From Bacteroidota bacterium (GTDB taxonomy: Bacteria; Bacteroidota; Bacteroidia; 2-12-FULL-35-15), in assembly GCA_029237775.1 (NCBI GenBank), contig JAQZBR010000004.1:186001-250000 (forward strand): DNA of 64,000 nt, in the 5' to 3' direction. The position numbers and the translations under genes are program-made. Positions 7,993 to 17,300 of the stretch are shown here, in pieces (the stretch's first letter is position 1; each line of letters begins with the position of its first letter). The notes below the pieces were generated by a model. That model saw only the letters and a list, made by a program, of their open reading frames with translations. It ran no database searches and was not told the DNA's origin.

Positions 7993-9453
7993 ATGTTGAA
8001 AAGAACTTTACTCCTTGTTTTGGTGTCTATATTTGCCCTTCGTGTTAATTCACAGTGTACAACGAGTATTAGTGCGGGCACACCAACCAGCACTTCAACT
8101 TGCTATGATTTTGACGCAGCAAGTCAGGTGAGCGCTTCATCACCGTGCACCGGCAGCGGATTTGGTGGTGCCGGCCAGCGGAGGGTTATCAGCTTTTGCA
8201 CCAATGCTTCCAACACGTGTGTTACATTTGCTCTAACGGGCCTTAATTCTGGGGGAGGAACCTCAATAGCGCTTTATACGGGATGTTCCGGAACAACACT
8301 TTCCGGGTATGTTACTGGTTCTGCTAACTGCTATTCGAGTGCCACTACGGCAAATTGGTCAACCGCAGGTTTGGGCCTGACAGCAAGTACGTGTTATTAT
8401 CTGAGTGTTTGGACTGCTAATGCACCGGCTTCAACCTCAACTCTTTGTACACAAACTCTGTTAGCTCCAAATGATTATTGTACAGGAGCTTCAGCAATCA
8501 GTACTGTCTCCCAGAGCTTTAATAATTATTGCATGACTGCAGGGAGTAACGGCTCCTATACGGAGCCCCCGGCAAGCCAGTTCGATGCCGGGTCGTTAGA
8601 AAATAATGCATGGTACACCTTTACAACACTTTCAACATGCACTTATCCGTGTACTGTTACTATTAGCATTACCGGAATTAGTTGTTCCGGGGGAGGAAGT
8701 GGTTTCCAAATAGGATTCTGGTCTGGATCATGTACTTCATTAACCAACTTAGGCAATACTTCCGGATCAGGTGGTACTGTGACCGCTACTATTACTAATT
8801 TAAGTCCGAACCAGTCCGTTTACGTTGGTATCGATGGCAATGCCGGGGCGTTTTGTTCGTTTAGCTTAAGCGCCACAAATGTCATCCCTCTTCCTATTGA
8901 ATTAATCAAGTTTGACGCTTTATCAAAAGATGATATCGCTGAAATTTTCTGGATTACCGCTTCTGAAACAAATAACGATTATTTCACAGTTGATAAATCT
9001 CACGATGCGGTGAACTGGGAGACTGTGGGAATTTATAAATCCAAATCACCTTCAGGCAATAGTACTTCTTCTTTGAATTATTCTGTATCAGACGATAAAC
9101 CTTATCCAGGAACCAGTTATTACAGACTTAAACAAACTGATTTTAACGGGGATTACGAATACTCTGATTTAGTTACCTTAATTAGATCTGAAGATAACGA
9201 CATTATCAATGTAAGGCCTAACCCAACACAGAATTCAGCAGAAATATCTTATAAGTGTGCCGTTGATGGAACCGCGTTTGTTAATGTATACGATTATAAC
9301 GGGAAACTTATTATTTCAAAAAACATTGAATGTGTTAAAGGTACTAACTTGTCTGAGATCCAATTTAATGATCAGCCTAACGGGATGTATTTTGTTACTA
9401 TCTCTACTAATAACAAATTATATAAAACTAAAATTCTGAAAACCTCTTTATAA
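7993..9453 (+). CDS. T9SS cargo protein with Cys/Ser/Thr-rich repeats and type A sorting domain
   Basis: A 486-residue exported protein with signal peptide (LLVLVSIFALRVNSQ). Two Cys- and Thr-rich beta domains of about 130-140 residues follow, with patterns such as CVTFALTGL, SIALYTGC and CYYLSVW, resembling pre-peptidase-type sandwiches. Next comes the linker LPIELIKFDALSKDD. A fibronectin-like module then shows FWITASETNNDYFTV, and SYYRLKQTDFNGDYEYSD. The T9SS sorting domain comes last (NVRPNPTQNSAEISY, then NGMYFVTISTN). The IELIKFDA linker with this module is very common ahead of Bacteroidota sorting domains. It is probably a surface adhesin or binding protein; the ligand is unknown. Confidence 0.8.
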   Translation: MLKRTLLLVLVSIFALRVNSQCTTSISAGTPTSTSTCYDFDAASQVSASSPCTGSGFGGAGQRRVISFCTNASNTCVTFALTGLNSGGGTSIALYTGCSGTTLSGYVTGSANCYSSATTANWSTAGLGLTASTCYYLSVWTANAPASTSTLCTQTLLAPNDYCTGASAISTVSQSFNNYCMTAGSNGSYTEPPASQFDAGSLENNAWYTFTTLSTCTYPCTVTISITGISCSGGGSGFQIGFWSGSCTSLTNLGNTSGSGGTVTATITNLSPNQSVYVGIDGNAGAFCSFSLSATNVIPLPIELIKFDALSKDDIAEIFWITASETNNDYFTVDKSHDAVNWETVGIYKSKSPSGNSTSSLNYSVSDDKPYPGTSYYRLKQTDFNGDYEYSDLVTLIRSEDNDIINVRPNPTQNSAEISYKCAVDGTAFVNVYDYNGKLIISKNIECVKGTNLSEIQFNDQPNGMYFVTISTNNKLYKTKILKTSL

Positions 9454-9490
9454 GAGCTTAATAGTATTATTTGTCAGGACAAAATGATCC

Positions 9491-9513
9491 TTAAAAATAA
9501 CAGTTATTTTTAA
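9491..9513. terminator. AT-rich hairpin between convergent genes
   Basis: TTAAAAATAA (9491-9500) and TTATTTTTAA (9504-9513) form a perfect 10-bp inverted repeat. It lies in the 63-bp gap between the T9SS gene ending at 9453 and hemH ending at 9517. Its position suits a bidirectional terminator, but the AT-only stem is weak. Confidence 0.45.
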
Positions 9514-9516
9514 CCG

Positions 9517-10536
9517 TTACTGTACCCCTTTGAGCACCATCTTTTTCAACGCCTCTATCCACACATCAGAATCATTCAGACTTTCGACCAACTGAACCTT
9601 CTCGCCACCATTTTCGTGAAAGATCTCCTGATACTCTGTTCCTATTTCGTAAATTGTTTCGAGGCAGTCAGCGACAAATGCAGGTGAAAAAACAAGTATC
9701 TTTTTTATTCCTTGTTTTGCTTTATCCGCCACAACCTTATCGCTGTAAGGCTTGATCCACTTATCGTTCAAGCGTGACTGGAATGTTGTCTCGTATTTCC
9801 CTTCCGGAAGATTCAGTCTTTTTACAAGCTGACGTGTTGTTTCAAAACAATTTGCACGGTAACAATATTGATTTTTTTCGGTGATCATATCACAGCAGGA
9901 CCCAAGCTTACAGGTATTGTCCCCATAATGAGCAGAACCTTTCATTATGTGTCTTTCAGGCAAACCGTGATAACTGAATATAAAATAATCGTAAGCATTC
10001 AGATCATATTTCTTAGCACGGTCAACACAAGCGTCAATAAAATCCGGATTATCATAGAACTTAGAGATCACCTCAACAGACGGTGTAACTTCCCACCCTT
10101 TTAAGATCCGCATTGCTTCCTCTACTGACGAGCCGGTACTTGAAGATGCATACTGAGGATAAAGAGGGATGATAATAATCTTACTTACCTGTTTCTTTCT
10201 TAACTGATCCAAAGCACTTTCCAAAGAAGGACTCTGATAGCGCATTCCGAGCTCCACCACATAATCATTTCCTAAGGCCTGTTGCAGCTTGTTCTGTACT
10301 TTAACGCTGTTGGTTAAAAGCGGAGAGCCTTCCGGTGTCCAGATCTTTTCATAAAGCTTTGCAGATTTTGAAGAACGAAAGGGAACAATTATCCCGTTAA
10401 CAAGAATAAATCTTCCAACCGGGCTGATATCTATCACCCGCGGATCGTTAAGGAATTGTGTAAGGTATTTACGGACATCCGATGTTTTTGGACTATCCGG
10501 TGTTCCGAGGTTAATTAATAGTATTCCAGTTTTCAT
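9517..10536 (-). CDS. hemH: Ferrochelatase
   Basis: A 339-residue enzyme that inserts Fe(II) into protoporphyrin IX (or coproporphyrin III) in the last steps of haem synthesis, in the cytoplasm or at the inner membrane. Family marks are LLINLGTPDSP at the start, MRYQSPS near 98, LYPQYASSSTGS near 125, the catalytic SYHGLPERH (His190) and FVADCLETIYEI with the conserved Glu near 293. An insert between the His motif and the C-terminal half holds five Cys at 209, 214, 215, 225 and 230. This resembles the internal-segment [2Fe-2S] ferrochelatases described in some other bacteria. It follows lpdA at 73 bp on the same strand. Confidence 0.95.
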   Translation of the reverse strand: MKTGILLINLGTPDSPKTSDVRKYLTQFLNDPRVIDISPVGRFILVNGIIVPFRSSKSAKLYEKIWTPEGSPLLTNSVKVQNKLQQALGNDYVVELGMRYQSPSLESALDQLRKKQVSKIIIIPLYPQYASSSTGSSVEEAMRILKGWEVTPSVEVISKFYDNPDFIDACVDRAKKYDLNAYDYFIFSYHGLPERHIMKGSAHYGDNTCKLGSCCDMITEKNQYCYRANCFETTRQLVKRLNLPEGKYETTFQSRLNDKWIKPYSDKVVADKAKQGIKKILVFSPAFVADCLETIYEIGTEYQEIFHENGGEKVQLVESLNDSDVWIEALKKMVLKGVQ

Positions 10537-10545
10537 TTATGAAGT

Positions 10546-10577
10546 AGAAATGGAGAATTAAAGAAATGGAGAATTAA
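10546..10577. repeat. Perfect 16-bp tandem duplication upstream of hemH
   Basis: AGAAATGGAGAATTAA occurs twice head to tail (10546-10561 and 10562-10577), followed by a partly inverted AATTCTCTAAATCTCTATTTC. It fills most of the 73-bp gap between lpdA and hemH. Confidence 0.75.
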
Positions 10578-10609
10578 ATTCTCTAAATCTCTATTTCAAC
10601 AATTTTTAA

Positions 10610-12013
10610 TTATATATGCAATGCACGCTTTCCTGTTGCATCCAAACAGGCCTCTTTCATCGATTCAGTGAATGTAGGATGAGCGTGGCTCATGCGTGAA
10701 ATATCTTCTGCGCTTGCACGGTATTCCATTGCAACCACTGCTTCCGCGATCATGTCTGCTGCGCGTGGCCCAATCATGTGAACACCTAAGATCTCATCAG
10801 TTGCATCATCAGTCAGAACTTTTACAAAACCATCTGTGTCCATTGATGCTCTTGCCCTTCCACTTGCTTTAAATGGAAAGCTTCCTGACTTATATTTTTT
10901 CCCCTGCTCTTTTAATTGCTCTTCTGTAAAACCAACGGCAGCTACTTCAGGCCATGTATATACAACTCCGGGGATCAGATTATAATTGATGTGCGGTTTC
11001 TGTCCTGCCATTGACTCGGCAACAAATACTCCTTCTTCTTCCGCCTTGTGTGCAAGCATTGCCCCTTTCACCACATCCCCGATCGCATAGATCCCAGCCA
11101 CGTTTGTTTGCAGATGATCATCTGTCTCCACCTTTCCTCGATTGTCAACTTTAACGCCTGCTTTATCCAGGCCTAAATTTTCTGTATAAGGTTTTCTGCC
11201 AACGGATACCAAGCAATAATCTCCCTTCAATTCGATTTTTTCACCTTTTGAATTATCAGCAGTAACGATCACTTCTTTTCCTTTTGTAACAGCGCCTGTT
11301 ACTTTATGATTAAAGTAAAATTCGAAGCCTTGCTTCTTTAATACTTTTTGCAATTCCTTTCCAAGCGCTCCATCCATGGTGCTGATGATGCCACCGGTAA
11401 ATTCCACCACAGAGATCTTTGCACCCAAGCGTGCATATACTGAACCTAATTCAAGCCCTATCACTCCTCCACCGATGATCACCATGTGCTTAGGCACTTC
11501 GGTAAGCTCCAGCGCTTCAGTTGAAGTGATAACACGCTTTTTATCTATTTCGATGCCCGGTAATGAGGAAGGTTTCGAGCCGGTAGCTATGATCGTTTTC
11601 GCAGATTCTATCTGAATTTTCTTCCCATCTGCTGAAGCTATCTCGATCGTATTTTTATTTACAAAAGATCCATGTCCCGTAAAGACCGTGATCTTATTTT
11701 TTTTCATTAAAAAGGTAATTCCGTCACATGTTTGTTTCACCACATCACCCTTACGCTTGATCATCTGCTTAAGGTTAACCTTAATATCTTTCACATCAAT
11801 ACCGTGTTCAGCAAAAGTATGTGTTGCATTATGGAAATGCTCCGAAGAATCAAGCAATGCTTTTGATGGGATACATCCTACATTCAGACAAGTGCCTCCT
11901 AAAGTATTGTAACGCTCAATGATCGCTGTTTTCATACCTAATTGTGCGCAGCGGATCGCTGCAACATATCCTCCGGGTCCGGAACCGATAACTGTAACAT
12001 CAAATTTTTCCAT
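10610..12013 (-). CDS. lpdA: Dihydrolipoyl dehydrogenase
   Basis: A 467-residue flavoprotein (E3) that reoxidises dihydrolipoamide in 2-oxoacid dehydrogenase and glycine cleavage complexes, using FAD and NAD+. The FAD-binding motif GSGPGG is at 10-15. The redox disulfide CLNVGC is at Cys42 and Cys47. The second dinucleotide site is VIGGGVIGLELGSVYARLG near 180-200, the FAD-binding AIGDVVKGAMLAHKAEEEG near 315, and the C-terminal dimer-interface base is SHAHPTFTES near 445. Length and motifs are all normal. It is 124 bp from lnt and reads towards hemH. A candidate -7 element (TAATTTTG on the minus strand, 12058-12065) lies 45 bp upstream. Confidence 0.96.
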   Translation of the reverse strand: MEKFDVTVIGSGPGGYVAAIRCAQLGMKTAIIERYNTLGGTCLNVGCIPSKALLDSSEHFHNATHTFAEHGIDVKDIKVNLKQMIKRKGDVVKQTCDGITFLMKKNKITVFTGHGSFVNKNTIEIASADGKKIQIESAKTIIATGSKPSSLPGIEIDKKRVITSTEALELTEVPKHMVIIGGGVIGLELGSVYARLGAKISVVEFTGGIISTMDGALGKELQKVLKKQGFEFYFNHKVTGAVTKGKEVIVTADNSKGEKIELKGDYCLVSVGRKPYTENLGLDKAGVKVDNRGKVETDDHLQTNVAGIYAIGDVVKGAMLAHKAEEEGVFVAESMAGQKPHINYNLIPGVVYTWPEVAAVGFTEEQLKEQGKKYKSGSFPFKASGRARASMDTDGFVKVLTDDATDEILGVHMIGPRAADMIAEAVVAMEYRASAEDISRMSHAHPTFTESMKEACLDATGKRALHI

Positions 12014-12137
12014 AATTGTTAGATTTAACCGAGTTGTGAGAATAACTCAATAGCGCACAAAATTACTATTTTTTGGCAATTCAGGAATTAAGATTCCTTT
12101 TATAATAAAGCAATCGAAATGCAAGATTGTTTAAAAG

Positions 12138-13739
12138 TTAATAACGAACTTTTCTGAGACGAAGTATGGTTGCGTATAGCAGCATAGCAATGCTTAGGCA
12201 CAATGCTGCCCTGGCGATATAATCACCAAAACGGGTGTAAAATGTCCACTCGTTATTCAACTGAATCTCTTGTGAAATAACTGCAGGTTCCCAATATGCA
12301 GTTGGTTGGTGAATTTCACCAGAAGGGCTTATAAAACACGAAACACCGGTATTTGCGGAACGAGCGATCCACCGTCTCGTTTCAATAGCACGCAACCTTC
12401 CGTATTTCAAATGCTGCTTATACCCCGGAGTATCACCCCACCAGCCGTCATTGGTAATAATTGAAATAAAGTTGGCCCCGTTTCTTACATACTCACTTAC
12501 GTATTCACCATAAACACTTTCATAACATACCACGGGAGCCGTCTTCATCAACTGATCGTCAGAAACGAACACACTGCGTTCTTCCTGAATTCCAAGTCCG
12601 CCCGTTGTTCCGCCCAGATCAATTGCTACACTCTCCAGATGTTTAAAGATGAAGGGAAATGGCATTTGCTCAACCCCAGGAACAAGCTTTGATTTATGAT
12701 ACACCTGGATGGGCCTTTTATTATCGACCTGCAATGCGGTATTATATGAATCGTAATAGCCTTCCTCCTGCGTGAACTTTCTCGCGGTAACGGAAAGCTC
12801 TTCACCCGGCTCATAAACCTTTCCGGTAGAAGCACCGATCACAATCTTTAACTTAGGATAATCCTTCAGAAACATTCTCAACATCTGAATACTTCCGCTT
12901 TGCTCAAGCTGGCTTTCCCAGATATTTTCCGTGAGGGCTGTCTCAGGAAATAAAACATAATCTGTATTCTGATCCACTTTGCTAGCCGCAAGTTCAAGCA
13001 TCTTCTGCAGCTGCTCTTCGAAAGGCGCATCGAATTTTTCATTGTAAGGATCTATATTCGGCTGAACCGCGACAACCGATATTCCGCCTTTGGAATATTT
13101 ATCTGCAAATTTTCCGACAGCAAATGATAAAAGAACAGGGATAACTATAAAAGCAGAAATGATCAAAGCGTTCCTTACACGAGCCGATCTTGTTCTGTTT
13201 TTGTAAGCTTTGATCGCTTCATAGATCAACACATTCACAATCAATATCCATAAGCTTCCGCCAAACACTCCTGTATATTCGTACCACTGAATGATCGATG
13301 GTGCATCGGCAAAAGCGTTACCTAAAGTCAGCCATGACCAACTCAGCTCCCAGTTAGAATGGATGAATTCAAAAGAAAGCCAGAAACAAATAAATAAAAC
13401 ATAACCCCAGTTAGCCCCAATCCTGTTTTTTATGCGGTGAAAAAGGATAAAGGGAATGCTCATCAGTAAAGCGTTACAGAAGATGGCCAGAGCAGCTCCT
13501 CCGAATGAAGCATTTTTAACCCACCATGTAGTGAGTATATTCCAGAGAAAAAATGCGAGGTAAGCGCACACAAATAAAAAGCGTGGTTTTAACTTTTCGT
13601 TCAGGTAGAATTCGTTCTCTACTGCAAGAAGTGGTATAAAAGCGACAAACAAAAAAGGAAATACACCATTCGGAAACCAGCCTACAGCCAATAACAGGCC
13701 ACTAAGTAAGGAGAGTAAAACGAGCTGATGTTTTTTCAT
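12138..13739 (-). CDS. lnt: Apolipoprotein N-acyltransferase
   Basis: A 533-residue inner-membrane enzyme that adds the third acyl chain to the N-terminal Cys of lipoproteins. The N-terminal ~200 residues hold about six to seven membrane helices (first LLSLLSGLLLAVGWFP). They are followed by a periplasmic nitrilase (carbon-nitrogen hydrolase) domain and a last helix near the end. The catalytic triad is visible: Glu266 in FPETALTE, Lys351 in SKLVPGVEQMPF and Cys405 in VVCYESVYGEYV. It fits the many lipoproteins expected here, such as GldB and MsrB. It is 21 bp after the small secreted protein gene 13761-14387 on the same strand, so it could be the last gene of that operon. Confidence 0.93.
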   Translation of the reverse strand: MKKHQLVLLSLLSGLLLAVGWFPNGVFPFLFVAFIPLLAVENEFYLNEKLKPRFLFVCAYLAFFLWNILTTWWVKNASFGGAALAIFCNALLMSIPFILFHRIKNRIGANWGYVLFICFWLSFEFIHSNWELSWSWLTLGNAFADAPSIIQWYEYTGVFGGSLWILIVNVLIYEAIKAYKNRTRSARVRNALIISAFIVIPVLLSFAVGKFADKYSKGGISVVAVQPNIDPYNEKFDAPFEEQLQKMLELAASKVDQNTDYVLFPETALTENIWESQLEQSGSIQMLRMFLKDYPKLKIVIGASTGKVYEPGEELSVTARKFTQEEGYYDSYNTALQVDNKRPIQVYHKSKLVPGVEQMPFPFIFKHLESVAIDLGGTTGGLGIQEERSVFVSDDQLMKTAPVVCYESVYGEYVSEYVRNGANFISIITNDGWWGDTPGYKQHLKYGRLRAIETRRWIARSANTGVSCFISPSGEIHQPTAYWEPAVISQEIQLNNEWTFYTRFGDYIARAALCLSIAMLLYATILRLRKVRY

Positions 13740-13760
13740 TCAGGGTATAAAGATAAAAAT

Positions 13761-14387
13761 TTAGTTCTGATCTGAACTTATAAGACATTTGGGAATATTC
13801 CACTTTCCTCCCCATACGTTTGTGTCGATAAAAGTGCCATCACAGTATAAATAATTTCCTCCTTTATCTTTTTTTATAATGGAAAGCTTCCCTGTCTTCA
13901 GTGATTCCAAAACAATGTTTTGAATATCTTTCTTTTCTCCAAAGCGTTTTTTTTCACCCACTAGATCAGCTCCCACTTTATTATTCATCAGATCCATTTC
14001 GCAACTTACTGAATCCGGAAGAATAGAATCTTCAAGCTTATGCTTTTTGAAAGTCCGGTAATTTCCTTTTTCATGAGCCTTTCCAAGCTTTAATGACTTA
14101 TGTTTACCGATTGAATTTGTCAGAGTCGCCATCCAGTACGCATGCCTGAACGCATCCAGCTTCCCGCCATTCATATCTGTTCCGATTGTACCCGTGTTTT
14201 TTACTGAGTCCACATCCGAAAGGACCATGCTTGTTTTTTTCATCGCTTTTTTCGCGACAAAAGGATGAAATATTACCCAACATTTTTCAGAAAAAGAAAC
14301 TGATTTGAATTTTTGAAGGGAAGATTGGGAATAGGAAAATGTAGAATAAAAAAAAGCAATGATCATAAATGAAACGGTCCTTATCAT
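13761..14387 (-). CDS. Exported protein resembling the DUF6973 domain
   Basis: A 208-residue protein with a signal peptide (MIIAFFYSTFSYSQ). The core has the motif NGGKLDAFRHAYWMA (near 95), then LGKAHEKGNYRTF, CEMDLMNNKVGADLV and a C-terminal YLYCDG strand. The DAFRHAYWNA-like motif with later His and Asn residues recalls the DUF6973 family, which is found in many secreted and phage-associated proteins. The assignment is from memory of the motif and is uncertain. Its start overlaps the stop of the C25 peptidase gene by 4 bp (ATGA), which indicates translational coupling and a role tied to that peptidase. Confidence 0.6.
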   Translation of the reverse strand: MIRTVSFMIIAFFYSTFSYSQSSLQKFKSVSFSEKCWVIFHPFVAKKAMKKTSMVLSDVDSVKNTGTIGTDMNGGKLDAFRHAYWMATLTNSIGKHKSLKLGKAHEKGNYRTFKKHKLEDSILPDSVSCEMDLMNNKVGADLVGEKKRFGEKKDIQNIVLESLKTGKLSIIKKDKGGNYLYCDGTFIDTNVWGGKWNIPKCLISSDQN

Positions 14388-17300
14388 CTCATTAAATACA
14401 TTTTACCCCAACCTTTTTTGAAATACTGGTCGGCAGCAGTTTCTCTCTTTTCAATCAGGCTACCATTAATTTTTGTTACCACATGATAAAGGTAAACTCC
14501 ATTTGCGAGCTGGTCTCCAAATTCATCTTTGCCATCCCACGAGAATTCCGATATGTTCCTTCCGATATGAATTGAACCGATTTCACTCTCGTAGATCTCA
14601 CGCACGATCTTTCCTGTGATTGTCATGATCTGAATCTTAAATCCGGTTGGGACTTCAGAACCCGTAAGTGTAAACACAAATCGCGTAGATGTGGAAAAAG
14701 GATTGGGATAATTCATTACCTCGGTAATGGTTGACCGGTTTATCACTTCAAAATTTATTTTATAATCAATCGCGCCCGACTGGTTATCTGATTTATCTTT
14801 TGCCTGAACGAGCAACTGATAAGTCCCATCCTCAAAAAGTACAGGAGAATAATTAATGCGACAGCTGTTATCAGGTAAAATCGCAGGAATAAAACTCATA
14901 GTTTCTCCGAAATAAACCCGTTGTGCAAGAGATGAAGAGGGCGCTTTAATGAAAACTTTAAAATCATTCGTATCATTCAAGGCCAGGAAGCGATTCTCAT
15001 CTTTTAACTGGATGACAATATTGGGCTTTGCAGAAACGATATCGTTATTCAGAATATGAACCCCGTCAAAGGTTACGTCCAGCAAGGGATTTACATGATC
15101 CGTATTAATTGAAAAGGGGACGCGTAATATATTATTGAAATGATACTGTTCAAGTTGCGAGCGTGATTGTCCTACCGGGTTGACCTCCATCCAAAGTGCA
15201 TTCATTCCCTGAAATCCGGTAGTATTAACTGATATCGTATCAATAATAACTTCCGAAGGCAAAAAAGGTTTTTTCTTCAGCTTTGAAGGCAACGGATGCT
15301 GAACCCGGGCATCATCCTCTATCCAGTATGTAACTAATAAACTGTCCTGTGTAAATGCATATTCACTTATGTTCTGGATCGGAACACGAATAATAAGATT
15401 ATCACCTTCCTGTATTGTTTCATTGCTGAAATTGAAACCTGCTACTGGATTGATTGCCGCTTCAGGAACGGGTGCAAAGAATACCTGCCACTTATCCAAT
15501 TGCGGTGCTGTATGAAGCACATCATCACGCATGAAAGCCATCAGCTTTATTTTAGGGAACAATGTAGCATTCACGTAAGAACCTAAATTCGCTATATTAA
15601 GCTGCGTTTCATTGAAGCTTGCAAGCACTGAATCCTGTCCGTTTAATTGTATCCCGATCAGTTTGATTTCGATACTGTCAGCATGTCCGGGACCGTCTGT
15701 TGAATGCCAGTTCCAGGAAAGCGAATCCCAGCTGAATGCAGGCCCTATCTCCGGTGAAGCGATGTAACCTTCATTCCAGTTGGTTGTAATAGTTGTGTCC
15801 AAAACAATTACGGAATCAGGAGAAGATGCGAGAATTTCTTTCGCAGTTCCTGGATTCGGGGATACTCCTTTTTTCCCCCACAAAATATATGGACGACCGG
15901 CAGGTAAAGTATTAAGATCGGAAGCGCCAAGTGTTTCAAATGCATTTATTAAACCTGCAGGATAGGTTCCGAATTTTGGACCCATCTGCGAATATGCAAG
16001 CACATAATAACCTGCAGGAATGTTATTATTAATAAAATTTTCCATCCGCGTTAAACCTGCAGTAGTGTCATCAGGAAATTCAAATGCAAGCTCTGGTGAG
16101 TGACCGACCGGATATCCGGTAGTGCTTCCATAAGTTCCACCAGGATAAACTCCCGTTGGATAATTATTTACAGGTTCCCCGCTCACGGGATCAATGATCG
16201 CGAAAGTGAATCCTGAATGATTCGGAACCAGCCAGCTGGAAAGATATTTGGTATCTCCATTGATCTTATACACCACATCATAATAATTAATGGCTGTCGG
16301 AGGAATTCCATCTTTGCAGAAAATATTCTTTACATCATTAATGAAATCAAACTTCCTTGCCGGCCGGTTATATTTCACGTATTGATAACCATCGTTCTTA
16401 AACTGAAAAAAGTGTGCTTGCTCCCAGCCTCTCTTCGACTGAATATATTGGAAAGAACTTTCCTTCCAGGTGAAACCGTTTGAAGGACTTGTAGAATCGG
16501 GACTCACCCGCCAGTAATAAACTTTTGAATGTGTCAGATTTATTGGAGGATGCCATTTAACAACCCCACCTCCGGAATTTACTATTGTAGTGAGTATAGG
16601 ACTGCTAAACGAATCAGATGTATCAAGCTGAAAGACATAATTGGTTGTTGGTGCCAACGGATTGGCAGTTGATGCCTTGAGTGTAACTGTATCTTTCGGA
16701 ATAATAGCGAATTCATAAGGATAAACAGGAATAATGGATCCTCCGTTTATGAGCAGGTCCACAAGCGTAGTAGAGTTATTATTCTCGTTAAGCTCATCTA
16801 CTTCCAGGTTTCTGTCCACCGTAACCTTTATCTTGTTAAGGCCAACAGCGTTAACATAGTCAAATGGAATTTTTATTGTAATCGTATCGCGAAATTTTGG
16901 TGCCGGACTTCTGTTTAGGTATACGACCGTGTCTCCATCAGGATAAATCCTTGTTACTTCTGTAAATATCGATTGGTTTGTTGCCATTCCGAGGTTTCTA
17001 CGGACGATGTTAACTGTTATAGAATCTCCTTCTACAAAATAAACATCGTTATTGGTGATCTCGTAATCAGGTTTGTCAAACGAATGGATCTTTAAACCCG
17101 GATCACCCTGCAGGTTCATTTCGTAGCAGGTGTTACGCGCTATCGAATCGCCTTGGCTTAAAGCCAGTGGCTGTATTGCAAGTATGGTTTGCTGGATCTG
17201 TTTCCCAACAGGCTTATTGTAATTCTTTCTGGCAAGCTGTGCATAGAACTCGGCTGAAAAATAATTCAAGGCATACGGAACACCCAAACCAACTGAACCG

